Both the position numbers and the translations under genes were made by a program. A model generated the notes under the pieces. That model was not told the origin of the DNA. It searched no databases and saw nothing but the letters and a program-made list of their open reading frames with translations. A DNA stretch of 64,000 nucleotides, taken from positions 62,001-126,000 of the forward strand of contig NZ_LQPH01000173.1 in assembly GCF_002102255.1 (NCBI RefSeq), read 5' to 3'. How positions within the stretch are numbered: the stretch's first letter is position 1; each line of letters begins with the position of its first letter. This DNA is from Mycobacterium nebraskense (GTDB lineage: Bacteria > Actinomycetota > Actinomycetes > Mycobacteriales > Mycobacteriaceae). Below, piece after piece: positions 1 to 9,026 of this stretch.

Positions 1-620
1 AGCGGGTGCAGGGCATCCGCATCGACGATGTCGCCGCCATCCGCAAGGCCGGGTTCGACGGGGTCGAACTGGTGAAGGCGCTGCTGTTCTCGCTTTTCGA
101 GGGCGGGCTGCGGCACGGGCTGTTCCACGGCGACCTGCACGCCGGCAACCTTTACGTCGACGAGGCGGGCCGCATCGTGTTCTTCGACTTCGGCATCATG
201 GGCCGCATCGACCCGCGCACCCGCTGGCTGCTGCGCGAGCTGGTGTATGCGCTGCTGGTGAAGAAGGACCACGCGTCGGCCGGCAAGATCGTCGTGCTGA
301 TGGGCGCCGTCGGCACCATGAAGCCCGAGGCCCAGGCCGCCGAGGACCTGGAGAAGTTCGCCACCCCGTTGACCATGCAGACGCTGGGCGACATGTCTTA
401 CGCCGACCTCGGGCGGCAGCTGTCGGCCCTGGCCGACGCCTACGACGTCAAGCTGCCCCGCGAGTTGGTGCTCATCGGCAAGCAGTTCCTCTACGTCGAG
501 CGGTACATGAAGCTGCTCGCGCCGAAGTGGCAGATGATGTCCGACCCGCAGCTGACCGGCTATTTCGCGAACTTCATGGTCGAGGTCAGCCGCGAGCACC
601 AGTCCGACATCGAAGTCTGA
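1..620 (+). CDS. ABC1/UbiB-family atypical kinase, C-terminal part
   Basis: The gene enters from the left edge, so only about 206 C-terminal residues are visible. They contain the catalytic-loop signature HGDLHAGN and, about 20 residues later, the metal-binding DFG in FFDFGIMG, which define the ABC1/UbiB/ADCK atypical kinase family. Members act on or near lipid and quinone metabolism, but the substrate is usually unknown. Order and strand match Rv0647c next to lipG in M. tuberculosis. The stop codon TGA shares its last A with the ATG of the next gene (TGATG), so the two are translationally coupled. The start lies outside the window. Confidence 0.85.
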   Translation, partial: RVQGIRIDDVAAIRKAGFDGVELVKALLFSLFEGGLRHGLFHGDLHAGNLYVDEAGRIVFFDFGIMGRIDPRTRWLLRELVYALLVKKDHASAGKIVVLMGAVGTMKPEAQAAEDLEKFATPLTMQTLGDMSYADLGRQLSALADAYDVKLPRELVLIGKQFLYVERYMKLLAPKWQMMSDPQLTGYFANFMVEVSREHQSDIEV

Positions 621-1525
621 TGGAGATCCGCACCGGGAACGCCACGTCCGGCGACCTGAAGCTGTACTACGAGGACATGGGCAACATCGACGACCCACCG
701 GTCCTGCTGATCATGGGGCTGGGCGCCCAGCTGCTGCTGTGGCGCACCGACTTCTGCGAGCAACTGGTCGGCCACGGGCTGCGCGTCATCCGGTACGACA
801 ACCGCGACGTCGGCCTGTCGAGCAAGACCCAGCACCGCAGCTCGGGGCAGCCGCTGGTCACGCGGTTGGCGCGCTCCTGGCTGGGCTTGCCGAGCAAAGC
901 GGCATACACGCTCGAGGACATGGCCGACGACGCCGCGGCCGTGCTGGACCATCTCGGCATAAGACACGCGCACATCGTGGGCGCGTCGATGGGCGGCATG
1001 ATCGCCCAGATCTTCGCCGCACGCTTCGACGAGCGGACGAAAACCCTCGGAGTCATCTTCTCCAGCAACAATTCGGCGTTCCTGCCGCCGCCCGGTCCTC
1101 GCCAGCTGCTGGCGCTCATCAAGGGGCCGGCGCCGAGCTCGCCCCGCGACGTGATCATCGACAATGCCATCCGGGTGAGCAAGATCATCGGCAGTCGTCG
1201 CTTCTTGGCGTCCGAGGAGCAACTCCGGGCCGAGGCCATCGAAAGCTACGAACGGAGCTATTACCCGTGGGGCGTCGCACGGCATTTCGACGCCGTGCTG
1301 GGCAGCGGCAGCCTGAGGGGTTACAACCGGCGGACCGCCGTCCCCACCGTCGTGATCCACGGCCGGGCCGACAAACTGATGCGGCCCTTCGGCGGCCGCG
1401 CGGTGGCCAACGCCATCGACGGCGCTCGATTGGTGTTATTCGACGGGATGGGACATGATCTGCCACAGCAGTTGTGGGACCACGTGATCGGTGTGCTGTC
1501 GAGCAACTTCGCCAAAGCGAGCTGA
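620..1525 (+). CDS. lipG: LipG-type alpha/beta hydrolase
   Basis: A 301-residue alpha/beta hydrolase. The nucleophile elbow is GASMGG with Ser123. A likely acid lies in HGRADKL and the catalytic His in GMGHD near the C-terminus. Length and position between the ABC1 gene and mmaA1 match LipG (Rv0646c), a lipase/esterase encoded next to the mycolic acid methyltransferases. The ATG at 620 is preferred over upstream in-frame codons because it overlaps the preceding stop by one base and gives the family length. The natural substrate is not evident from sequence; co-location suggests lipid or cell-envelope metabolism. Confidence 0.88.
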   Translation: MEIRTGNATSGDLKLYYEDMGNIDDPPVLLIMGLGAQLLLWRTDFCEQLVGHGLRVIRYDNRDVGLSSKTQHRSSGQPLVTRLARSWLGLPSKAAYTLEDMADDAAAVLDHLGIRHAHIVGASMGGMIAQIFAARFDERTKTLGVIFSSNNSAFLPPPGPRQLLALIKGPAPSSPRDVIIDNAIRVSKIIGSRRFLASEEQLRAEAIESYERSYYPWGVARHFDAVLGSGSLRGYNRRTAVPTVVIHGRADKLMRPFGGRAVANAIDGARLVLFDGMGHDLPQQLWDHVIGVLSSNFAKAS

Positions 1526-1610
1526 GCCGAAAACACTCGAAGAAACGCTCCCCCTGCGATCTCGGTTCGTATCGCCGCGTTGTACGGTTGTCAAAGGAGG
1601 TGTTCTACCA

Positions 1611-2471
1611 ATGGCCAAGCTGAAGCCGTATTACGAAGAGTCGCAGGCAACCTACGACATTTCAGACGACTTCTTCGCGCTGTTCCTTGACCCCAACATG
1701 GTGTACACCTGCGCCTACTTCAAGAACGACGACATGACGCTGGAAGAGGCGCAGCTCGCCAAGCTGGATCTGGGGCTAGACAAGCTGAACCTCGAGCCCG
1801 GTATGACGCTGCTCGACGTCGGCTGCGGCTGGGGCGGGGCCGTGGTCCGAGCGGTTGAGAAATACGACGTGAATGTCATCGGCATCACGCTCAGCCGAAA
1901 TCACTACGCGCGCACCAAAGCAAGGCTGGCCGAAATCCCAACAACCCGGCGGGCCGAGGCCCGGCTGCAGGGTTGGGAAGAGTTTGACGAGCAGGTCGAT
2001 CGGATCATCAGCTTCGAGGCCTTCGACGCGTTCAAAAAGGAGCGTTGGCCCACGTTCTGGGACTGGGCCTACAAGACCCTCCCCGACGACAGTCGGATGA
2101 TGATGCACAGCATTTTCACGCAGCCGCAGTCGTACTGGACCGAGCACGGCATCCCGATCACGATGAAAGACCTGCGTTTCCTGCACTTCCTCGGCAAGGA
2201 GATTTTTCCCGGCGGGGCAATGTGCGGCGAACCCGATATCGTCGACAATGCACGTAACAGCGGTTTCACGATCGAGCAGATCGAATATCTGCAGCCGCAC
2301 TACGCGCGAACTCTGGACACCTGGGCCGCCAATCTGGAGGCCAATCGCGAACGCGCCATCGCCATCCAGTCCGAAGAGGTCTACGACCGCTACATGCGCT
2401 ATCTGACCGGCTGCGCGGACCTCTTCCGCAAGACGATCGCCAACGTCGCCCAGTACACGCTGACCAAGTAG
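1611..2471 (+). CDS. mmaA1: Mycolic acid methyltransferase MmaA1
   Basis: A 286-residue SAM-dependent methyltransferase of the cyclopropane synthase superfamily. It starts MAKLKPYYEESQ and carries the SAM motif LLDVGCGWGG near residue 65. Where paralogs read FEHFG around the active-site Glu, it reads FDAFKKERW, which is typical of MmaA1. In M. tuberculosis MmaA1 introduces the trans double bond with adjacent methyl branch (distal cis to trans conversion) in keto- and methoxymycolates. The ATG follows a strong Shine-Dalgarno sequence, AAAGGAGG at 1593-1600, 10 bases upstream. mmaA2 would follow here in M. tuberculosis, but mmaA3 comes next. Confidence 0.92.
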   Translation: MAKLKPYYEESQATYDISDDFFALFLDPNMVYTCAYFKNDDMTLEEAQLAKLDLGLDKLNLEPGMTLLDVGCGWGGAVVRAVEKYDVNVIGITLSRNHYARTKARLAEIPTTRRAEARLQGWEEFDEQVDRIISFEAFDAFKKERWPTFWDWAYKTLPDDSRMMMHSIFTQPQSYWTEHGIPITMKDLRFLHFLGKEIFPGGAMCGEPDIVDNARNSGFTIEQIEYLQPHYARTLDTWAANLEANRERAIAIQSEEVYDRYMRYLTGCADLFRKTIANVAQYTLTK

Positions 2472-2588
2472 CGCCCGGCCCGCAGAAACTCCGGCGCGCG
2501 CGCAAATGCGCCGTTTCCGACCCTCGGCGAGTACCGTCGCCCGAGAGGATGGCCACCTCATCTGGAGCCCGTCCCTCGGGAGGGACAT

Positions 2589-3470
2589 ATGTCTGACAAC
2601 CTGGCAGGCGCTGTTCGTACGCGGTCCAACATTGACGACGTGCAAGCGCACTACGACCTGTCGAACGAATTCTTCGCGCTCTTCCAGGATCCGACCCGTA
2701 CCTACAGCTGCGCGTATTTCCCCCGCGAGAACATGACCTTGCACGAGGCGCAGCTCGCCAAGCTCGACCTGACGCTGGACAAACTCGGGCTTCGGCCCGG
2801 GATGACCTTGCTCGACATCGGCTGCGGTTGGGGTTCCGTTCTGAAACGCGCCGCCGAGCGCTACGACGTCAACGTCGTCGGGCTGACCCTGTCCAAAAAT
2901 CAGCATGCCCACTGCCAGCAGGTGCTCGACGGGATCGACACCGGCCGGTCGGGGCGGGCACTGCTGTGCGACTGGTCCGAGTTCAGCGAACCGGCGGACC
3001 GCATTGTCACCATCGAGGCGTTGGAGCACTTCGGCTTTCACCGCTACGACGACTTCTTCAAATTCGCCTACGCCGCCATGCCCGACGACGGCGTGATGCT
3101 GCTGCACTCGATCACGGGATTGCACGGAAACCAGATCATCGAGCGCGGCCTGCCCTTGACGATGGAGGTCGCCAAGTTCATCAGGTTCATCGTGACCGAC
3201 ATCTTCCCGGGCGGCCGGCTGCCGATGATCGAGACCGTCGAGGAGCACTCGGCGAAGATCGGCTTCCGCGTGACCCGCGTTCAGTCGCTGCAGACCGACT
3301 TCGCCAAGACCCTCGACCTGTGGGCCGACGCCCTGCAGGCGCGCAGGGACGACGCCATCAGGATCCAGTCCGACGAGGTGTACGAGCGGTACATGAAGTA
3401 CCTGACAGGCTGTGCCAGGGCTTTCCGCATGGGCTACATCGACTGCAACCAATTCACGCTGGAAAAGTAG
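2589..3470 (+). CDS. mmaA3: Mycolic acid methyltransferase MmaA3
   Basis: A 293-residue SAM-dependent methyltransferase, the usual length for MmaA3. It starts MSDNLAGAVRTRSNIDDVQ, has SAM motif LLDIGCGWGS and the active-site stretch EALEHFGF. In M. tuberculosis MmaA3 O-methylates the hydroxymycolate made by MmaA4 to give methoxymycolate. It sits 117 bases after mmaA1 and before mmaA4 on the same strand. GGGAGGGACAT just before the ATG provides the ribosome site. If the enzyme is active the organism may make methoxymycolates, but this family cannot be assigned a reaction by sequence alone. Confidence 0.85.
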   Translation: MSDNLAGAVRTRSNIDDVQAHYDLSNEFFALFQDPTRTYSCAYFPRENMTLHEAQLAKLDLTLDKLGLRPGMTLLDIGCGWGSVLKRAAERYDVNVVGLTLSKNQHAHCQQVLDGIDTGRSGRALLCDWSEFSEPADRIVTIEALEHFGFHRYDDFFKFAYAAMPDDGVMLLHSITGLHGNQIIERGLPLTMEVAKFIRFIVTDIFPGGRLPMIETVEEHSAKIGFRVTRVQSLQTDFAKTLDLWADALQARRDDAIRIQSDEVYERYMKYLTGCARAFRMGYIDCNQFTLEK

Positions 3471-3552
3471 AGTTGGGTATCGTTGCACGTCACATCACGA
3501 AGCAAGTGCGTGGGTATATGTAGTGAACTTCATCCAGGAGAACAAGACGAAA

Positions 3553-4449
3553 ATGGCTGATCAACCTGCTAGCCCGACGAAGACGCGGACGGCTCCCGAG
3601 GACATTCAGGCGCACTACGACGTCTCCGACGACTTTTTCGCCCTGTTCCAGGACCCGACCCGGATCTACAGCTGCGCCTACTTCGAGCGTGACGACATGA
3701 CGCTGGAAGAGGCGCAGTACGCCAAGATCGACCTGAACCTGGACAAGCTCGACCTCAAGCCGGGGATGACCCTGCTGGACATCGGCTGCGGCTGGGGCAC
3801 CACCATGAAGCGCGCCGTCGAGCGGTTCGACGTCAACGTCATCGGCCTGACGCTGTCCAAGAACCAGCACGCCCGCTGTGAGCAGGTGCTGGCTTCGATC
3901 GACACCAATCGTTCGCGTGAGGTGCGCCTGCAGAACTGGGAGGACTTCAACGAGCCGGTCGACCGGATCGTGTCGATCGAGGCCTTCGAGCACTTCGGGC
4001 ACGAGAACTACGACGACTTCTTCAAGAGGTGCTACGACATCATGCCCGAGGACGGCCGGATGACCGTCCAGAGCAGCGTGAGCTACCACCCGTACGAGAT
4101 GGCGGCCCGCGGCAAGAAGCTGACCTTCGAGACGGCCCGATTCATCAAGTTCATCGTCACCGAAATCTTCCCGGGTGGCCGGCTGCCGTCCACACAGATG
4201 ATGGTCGACCACGGTGAGAAGGCGGGTTTTGTTGTGCCCGAACCGCTTTCGCTGCGCCCGCACTACATCAAGACACTGCACATCTGGGGCGACACGCTGG
4301 AGTCCAACAAGCAGAAGGCCATCGAGGTCACTTCCGAAGAGGTCTACAACCGCTACATCAAGTATCTGCGGGGCTGCGAGCACTACTTCACCGACGAAAT
4401 GCTGGACGTCAGCCTGGTGACCTACCTGAAGCCGGGAGCTGCGGCCTAG
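3553..4449 (+). CDS. mmaA4: Hydroxymycolate-forming methyltransferase MmaA4
   Basis: A 298-residue SAM-dependent methyltransferase. Near-identity to known MmaA4 (Hma) is recognisable throughout: TKTRT near the N-terminus, LLDIGCGWGTT, SIEAFEHFGHENYDDF, SSVSYHPYEMAARGKK and the C-terminus YLKPGAAA. MmaA4 adds methyl and hydroxyl at the distal position of meromycolates, the branch point to keto- and methoxymycolic acids. The ATG at 3553 (MADQPASPTK) is chosen because it sits after an AGGAG at about 3536-3540 and matches the family N-terminus. Earlier in-frame codons would run into the end of mmaA3. Confidence 0.93.
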   Translation: MADQPASPTKTRTAPEDIQAHYDVSDDFFALFQDPTRIYSCAYFERDDMTLEEAQYAKIDLNLDKLDLKPGMTLLDIGCGWGTTMKRAVERFDVNVIGLTLSKNQHARCEQVLASIDTNRSREVRLQNWEDFNEPVDRIVSIEAFEHFGHENYDDFFKRCYDIMPEDGRMTVQSSVSYHPYEMAARGKKLTFETARFIKFIVTEIFPGGRLPSTQMMVDHGEKAGFVVPEPLSLRPHYIKTLHIWGDTLESNKQKAIEVTSEEVYNRYIKYLRGCEHYFTDEMLDVSLVTYLKPGAAA

Positions 4450-4451
4450 CT

Positions 4452-4478
4452 TGTCGGATCGGGGCTGCGTCGTTCGTC
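4452..4478 (+). promoter_or_regulatory. Candidate ECF42-type promoter
   Basis: TGTCGG at 4452-4457 and CGTC at 4475-4478 are separated by 17 bases, about 55 bases upstream of the DGPF gene. ECF42 sigma factors are reported to recognise TGTCGA-like -35 and CGTC/CGAC-like -10 elements ahead of DGPF genes. The match is partial and found by eye. Confidence 0.35.
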
Positions 4479-4533
4479 GGATAGGTAGAGAGTGGAGCAC
4501 GAGGCTTCGCTCACTACCCCGGAGGTGACGATC

Positions 4534-5232
4534 ATGCAGTACTTCGCCCTGTTGATCAGCAAGGAGCAAGACCGCACGCCTGAAGAGTGGGCGGCCGGCA
4601 TGGCCGCCTGGGAGAACTTCCACGCCAAAGCCGGCTCGGCGATCAAAGCCGGTGACGCGCTGGCGCCCGCCGCCGCTGCGGCGGTCATCACCGGCGGCCC
4701 GGATGCGCCGATGGTCACCGACGGCCCCTTCGCCGAGGCCGCCGAGGTGGCGTGCGGCTATTACGTGTTCGAGGCGGAGAACCTCGACGAGGCACTGGCA
4801 TTGGCGCGCGACGTCCCGATCGCCGCTTTCGGGGCCGTGGAACTCTGGCCGGTGGTGCACTCACTTCAACCGTCCCGCGAACTCACCGGCAACGACTGGC
4901 TCGCGCTGCTGTTGGAACCGCCCGCGTCCGCGCACACCCCGGGCACCCCGGAGTGGGAGGCGGTGGCGGCACGTCATGGAGATTTCGCGGCCGCCGCGGG
5001 AAACCATGTGATCGGTGGCGCCGCCCTGCACGACAGGTCCACCGCCACGACCGTGCGGGTGCGCGACGGCGAGGTCCTCATCACCGACGGGCCATATGTG
5101 GAAGGCGCCGAGATCGCCACCGGGATCTACTTCCTTGCCGCCGCGGATCGCGACGAGGCCGTCAAGCTGGCGTCGATGATCCCCGCTTCGACCGTGCAGG
5201 TGCGGCAACTGGCTGGAGTCTCGGGGCTCTAA
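4534..5232 (+). CDS. Tandem YCII/DGPF-domain protein
   Basis: A 232-residue protein with two YCII-like ferredoxin-fold domains, about residues 1-105 and 115-230. The first contains MVTDGPFAEAAE and the second LITDGPYVEGAEIATG, both forms of the D-G-P-F motif. DGPF proteins are small proteins of unknown chemistry that are regularly encoded beside ECF42 sigma factors, and such a sigma factor starts 9 bases downstream. The ATG at 4534 follows GGAGGTGACG; an upstream extension starting at 4492 lacks a ribosome site. The tandem arrangement probably arose by duplication. It has no counterpart between mmaA4 and rplA in M. tuberculosis. Confidence 0.85.
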   Translation: MQYFALLISKEQDRTPEEWAAGMAAWENFHAKAGSAIKAGDALAPAAAAAVITGGPDAPMVTDGPFAEAAEVACGYYVFEAENLDEALALARDVPIAAFGAVELWPVVHSLQPSRELTGNDWLALLLEPPASAHTPGTPEWEAVAARHGDFAAAAGNHVIGGAALHDRSTATTVRVRDGEVLITDGPYVEGAEIATGIYFLAAADRDEAVKLASMIPASTVQVRQLAGVSGL

Positions 5233-5241
5233 GCACCAACG

Positions 5242-6459
5242 ATGTCCGACCTGGACGGCGTCTTCCGGCGGGAGTGGGGACCCGCCGTCGCCGCGCTCGC
5301 GCGGTGGTCCGGCGACCTCACCATCGCGGAGGACGCCGTCCAGGAAGCCTGCGCCGAGGCGCTTCGCAGCTGGAACCGCGACGGCCTGCCGGACAATCCC
5401 GGCGGATGGCTGGTGACCGTCGCCCGCAACCGGGCGCGCGATCGCCTGCGCCGCGAATCCGTGCGTCCCGGAAAGGAATTGGCGGCCGTGATCGACGAAA
5501 TCCGGGCGCGCACCGACCACTCCGACCCGTCTCCCGTTCGCGACGACGAGCTGCGGATGATGTTCACCTGCGCACACCCCGCCCTGGACCGCCAATCTCA
5601 GCTGGCGCTCACCCTGCGGCTGGTGTCGGGGTTGACCGTCGCCGAAATCGCCCGTGCGCTGCTGCAGACCGACGCGGCGATCGGCCAGCGAATCACGCGC
5701 GCCAAGAACAAGGTTCGGCACGCCAACATCCCGTTACGGGTGCCGCCCGCCGAGCTGCTGCCCGAACGCACCCCGCACGTGCTGGGTTGCGTCTACTCCG
5801 TGTTCACCGAGGGGTATTGGTCCACGGCGGGCCCGTCGGCGATCCGCGACGAACTGTGCGACGAAGGGATCCGGCTGGCCGGTGAGCTGTGCGCGCTGAT
5901 GCCGCACGAGCCCGAGGCCCACGCGCTGGCCGCGCTGATGCTGCTGCACGATTCGCGACGGGCCAGCCGGATCGACGACACCGGGATGCTGGTGCCGCTC
6001 GAGGAGCAGGACCGCCGGCGGTGGGACCGCGGCCGCATCGCCCGGGGGCTGGATCGGCTACGCCGGGCCGAGGGTTCGACGGGCCCTTATCTGCCGCAGG
6101 CGGTGATCGCCGCGTTGCACGCGACGGCGCCGTCCTGGGGCCGGACCGACTGGGTCACCATCTGCGCGGCCTACGACCGGCTGCTACAGCTGACCGGCTC
6201 ACCGGTCGTGCGCGCCAACCGCGCCCTGGCGGTCGGCTTCCGCGACGGACCCGACGCCGGGCTCGCCGCCCTCGACGAGGTGGCACACGACCCCCGGCTG
6301 GGCCGCTCCAATCTGGTCGCGACGGTGCGCGCCGACCTGCTTCGGCGTGCGGGCAGGCCGGCCGATGCCGTCACCTGGTACCGAGAAGCGTTGGCAGTCA
6401 ACGGTTCCGAGCCGGGCCGCGAGTTCCTGCGCCGCCGCATCGCCGAGTGCGGCGGGTAG
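5242..6459 (+). CDS. ECF sigma factor of the ECF42 type
   Basis: A 405-residue sigma factor. The N-terminal 180 residues hold sigma region 2 (DAVQEACAEALRSWNRDGLPDNPGGW) and region 4 (LVSGLTVAEIARALL). A long C-terminal extension contains VFTEGYWS and helical repeat sequence, as in ECF42 proteins, whose TPR-like extension is needed for activity. ECF42 members have no dedicated anti-sigma factor and usually drive a neighbouring DGPF gene; here the DGPF gene lies directly upstream in the same unit. The gene ends convergently 77 bases from rplA. The inducing signal cannot be read from the sequence. Confidence 0.88.
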   Translation: MSDLDGVFRREWGPAVAALARWSGDLTIAEDAVQEACAEALRSWNRDGLPDNPGGWLVTVARNRARDRLRRESVRPGKELAAVIDEIRARTDHSDPSPVRDDELRMMFTCAHPALDRQSQLALTLRLVSGLTVAEIARALLQTDAAIGQRITRAKNKVRHANIPLRVPPAELLPERTPHVLGCVYSVFTEGYWSTAGPSAIRDELCDEGIRLAGELCALMPHEPEAHALAALMLLHDSRRASRIDDTGMLVPLEEQDRRRWDRGRIARGLDRLRRAEGSTGPYLPQAVIAALHATAPSWGRTDWVTICAAYDRLLQLTGSPVVRANRALAVGFRDGPDAGLAALDEVAHDPRLGRSNLVATVRADLLRRAGRPADAVTWYREALAVNGSEPGREFLRRRIAECGG

Positions 6460-6536
6460 CCACTCCGTCAGTCACTTGAGCACCGTGTGCCGACCACAAG
6501 ACGGTTCGCGATGCGATAGCGCCTCGGCCTAAAAAA

Positions 6537-7244
6537 TCAGGCCTCGGCGAAGTTGCGGGTGATGGACGGGTCCACCGGGATGCCTGGGCCCGTGGTCGTC
6601 GACACGGTGATCTTCTTCAGGTAGCGGCCCTTCGAGGCGGACGGCTTGAGCCGCAACACCTCGTCGAGGGCCGCGCCGTAGTTCTCCGCGAGGGCCTTCT
6701 CGTCGAAAGACGCCTTGCCGATGACGAAGTGCAGGTTGGCCTGCTTGTCGATGCGGAAGTTGATCTTGCCGCCCTTGATGTCAGCCACGGCCTTGGCGAC
6801 GTCCGGGGTGACGGTGCCGGTCTTCGGGTTTGGCATCAGGCCGCGCGGACCCAGCACGCGAGCGATGCGGCCGACCTTGGCCATCTGGTCAGGCGTCGCG
6901 ATCGCGGCGTCGAAGTCGAGGAAGCCGCCCTGGATCTTCTCGATCAGGTCGTCGCTGCCGACAACATCAGCCCCCGCGGCGACGGCGGCATCGGCCTTGT
7001 CGCCGACCGCGAACACCGCGACGCGCGCGGTCTTACCGGTGCCGTGCGGCAGGTTGACCGTGCCGCGGACCATCTGGTCCGCCTTGCGGGGGTCGACGCC
7101 GAGCCGGATCGCCACCTCGACCGTCGCGTCCTGCTTGGCCGACGCGGTCTCCTTGGCGAGCTTGGCCGCCTCCAGCGGGCTGTACAGGTTGTTGCGGTCC
7201 ACCTTCTCGGCGGCGGCGCGGTATGCCTTGCTGTTCTTGCTCAT
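6537..7244 (-). CDS. rplA: 50S ribosomal protein L1
   Basis: A 235-residue L1 protein, the usual mycobacterial length. Characteristic stretches are GTVNLPHGTGKT, RVLGPRGLMPNPK and GKINFRIDKQANLHF. L1 binds 23S rRNA at the stalk that guides E-site tRNA, and in many bacteria represses its own L11-L1 mRNA. The start is set at MSKNSKAYR; a start four codons upstream (MDES) is possible but lacks family support. It follows rplK by 84 bases in the order secE-nusG-rplK-rplA. Confidence 0.97.
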   Translation of the reverse strand: MSKNSKAYRAAAEKVDRNNLYSPLEAAKLAKETASAKQDATVEVAIRLGVDPRKADQMVRGTVNLPHGTGKTARVAVFAVGDKADAAVAAGADVVGSDDLIEKIQGGFLDFDAAIATPDQMAKVGRIARVLGPRGLMPNPKTGTVTPDVAKAVADIKGGKINFRIDKQANLHFVIGKASFDEKALAENYGAALDEVLRLKPSASKGRYLKKITVSTTTGPGIPVDPSITRNFAEA

Positions 7245-7328
7245 TGATTCATCCAATCGGGTGTTGGGTCGTGGTTAAGCAGCGGGCCGAAGCTGGCCCT
7301 CCCACGGTTGGGGTCGAACTATGCAGGT

Positions 7329-7757
7329 CTATTCGACGGTGATCCCCATCGACCGGGCGGTGCCGGCGATGATCTTGGCTGCCGCGTCGATGTCGTTGGC
7401 GTTGAGATCGGTCTTCTTGGTCTCGGCGATCTCACGAACCTGGTCCCAGGTGACCTTGGCGACCTTGGTCTTGTGCGGCTCGGCCGAGCCCTTGCCCACG
7501 CCGGCGGCCTTGAGCAGCAGCTTGGCGGCGGGCGGCGTCTTGAGCGTAAACGTGAAGCTGCGGTCCTCGTAGACCGTGATCTCCACCGGGATGACCTGGC
7601 CGCGCTGGTTCTCCGTGGCAGCGTTGTACGCCTTGCAGAACTCCATGATGTTGACGCCGTGCTGGCCGAGCGCGGGTCCGACCGGCGGCGCAGGGTTGGC
7701 CTGCCCCGCCACGATCTGCAGCTTGATCAGCCCGACGACTTTCTTCTTCGGGGCCAT
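7329..7757 (-). CDS. rplK: 50S ribosomal protein L11
   Basis: A 142-residue L11 protein with the signatures KLQIVAGQANPAPPVGPALGQHG and the C-terminal RNA-binding segment ending GTARSMGITVE. L11 forms the GTPase-associated region with 23S rRNA and is the target region of thiostrepton-class antibiotics. An AGGAAGGAA ribosome site lies upstream of the ATG. It lies 42 bases downstream of nusG in the conserved secE-nusG-rplK-rplA cluster. Confidence 0.97.
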   Translation of the reverse strand: MAPKKKVVGLIKLQIVAGQANPAPPVGPALGQHGVNIMEFCKAYNAATENQRGQVIPVEITVYEDRSFTFTLKTPPAAKLLLKAAGVGKGSAEPHKTKVAKVTWDQVREIAETKKTDLNANDIDAAAKIIAGTARSMGITVE

Positions 7758-7799
7758 GAGATGTTGGTGTTCCTTCCTGGACTGGGCTTGATTGCCCGG

Positions 7800-8543
7800 T
7801 TAGATCTTTGAGACTTGGCCGAACGTCAATTCCACCGGCGTCTCGCGGCCGAAGATCGACACCAGCACCTTGAGCTTCTGCTGTTCGCCGTTGACCTCGC
7901 TGATGGTCGCCGGAAGCGTGGCGAACGGCCCGTCCATGACCGTCACCGATTCGCCGACCTCGTAGTCGACCTCGACGGCCGGACGCTCCAGCCCACCCGC
8001 CTCGGCGGCGGCGGCGGTGGCGGCCGCGCCCTTGGCGGCCTTCTTGGTCGCCCCTCGCGGCAGCAGGAACTTCACCACGTCGTCGAGCGTCAGGGCCGAC
8101 GGTCGCGACGTCGCGCCGACGAACCCGGTGACGCCCGGCGTGTTGCGCACCGCGGCCCACGAGTCGTCGGTCAGATCCATGCGCACCAGGATGTAGCCGG
8201 GCAACACCTTGCGATTGACCTGCTTGCGCTGGCCGTTCTTGATCTCGGTGACCTCTTCGGTGGGCACCTCGACCTGGAAGATGTAGTCGCCGACGTCCAG
8301 GTTCTGCACGCGCGTCTCGAGGTTGGCTTTCACCTTGTTCTCGTAGCCCGCGTAGGAGTGGATGACGTACCAGTCGCCGGGCTTGCTGCGCAGCTCCGCC
8401 TTGAGCGCGGCGGCCGGGTCGACCTCTTCGGCCGGCTCCTCGTGAGCCTCGACCGCTGAGGTGTCCGGGGCCTCAGTGCCCTCGGCGCGCTCTTCTACGT
8501 CGACCGCTTCACCCGCGGACGTGTCACCGTCGAAGGTAGTCAC
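7800..8543 (-). CDS. nusG: Transcription elongation/termination factor NusG
   Basis: A 247-residue NusG. An acidic Ala/Glu-rich N-terminal extension (about residues 1-55), common in actinobacteria, precedes the NGN domain (GDWYVIHSYAGYENKVKANL, then GYILVRMDLTDDSW) and a C-terminal KOW domain (GESVTVMDGPFATLPATI). NusG binds RNA polymerase and links it to Rho or the ribosome. It lies 27 bases downstream of secE, as is nearly universal. Confidence 0.97.
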   Translation of the reverse strand: MTTFDGDTSAGEAVDVEERAEGTEAPDTSAVEAHEEPAEEVDPAAALKAELRSKPGDWYVIHSYAGYENKVKANLETRVQNLDVGDYIFQVEVPTEEVTEIKNGQRKQVNRKVLPGYILVRMDLTDDSWAAVRNTPGVTGFVGATSRPSALTLDDVVKFLLPRGATKKAAKGAAATAAAAEAGGLERPAVEVDYEVGESVTVMDGPFATLPATISEVNGEQQKLKVLVSIFGRETPVELTFGQVSKI

Positions 8544-8570
8544 GGTTTTCAGTCCTCTCTATTCCGTCGC

Positions 8571-9026
8571 TCAGCCGAACACCAGCAGCACAAGCTTGGT
8601 GAGTCCGAAATCCGCGAGGCCGACCAGCGCCACCATGAATGCCAGGAACGCCAGCACCACCGACGTGTAGGTGAGCATCTGCTTGCGGTTGGGCCAAATA
8701 ACCTTCCGCATCTCTGCAACGACCTGCTTGAGGTAGTTGTAGACGAACACGAACGGGTTGGCCGTACGGCCCCCCGGCTTCCTAGGCTTTTTGGCCTTCT
8801 TGGCTTTGCCACCCTTGGTGGCCTTGTCCTCCTTGGCGACCTCAACCTCGTCCGCCGACTCTACGTCGAAGTCCTCGCCGGCATCGGCCGCTCGCTGCCG
8901 GGATCGTTTGCCGGTCGGGCGCTGCGGTCGCGTCACCACAGCGGTCCGACCGCTATTCGCGCGGTCGTCCTCCCTGTCAGCGCCGTCGCTTGTGGCGTCG
9001 TTGGCAGCGTCGCCTTCGTCGCTCAC
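8571..9026 (-). CDS. secE: Preprotein translocase subunit SecE
   Basis: A 151-residue SecE with a GTG start (VSDEGDAAND). About 90 residues of charged, Lys-rich N-terminal tail precede the conserved core FVYNYLKQVVAEMRKVIWPNRKQM, followed by one hydrophobic segment, VVLAFLAFMVALVGLADFGL. The long tail is typical of actinobacterial SecE. SecE clamps SecY in the plasma membrane translocon. An in-frame upstream ATG at 9146 is rejected because it would place the start inside the tRNA-Trp gene. Confidence 0.94.
   Translation of the reverse strand: MSDEGDAANDATSDGADREDDRANSGRTAVVTRPQRPTGKRSRQRAADAGEDFDVESADEVEVAKEDKATKGGKAKKAKKPRKPGGRTANPFVFVYNYLKQVVAEMRKVIWPNRKQMLTYTSVVLAFLAFMVALVGLADFGLTKLVLLVFG

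Noticed and set aside
1776..3488. Long open frame of 570 codons on the minus strand over mmaA1 and mmaA3
   Set aside because: It is antisense to two clear methyltransferase genes; high-GC codon use opens such frames. No motif is present.
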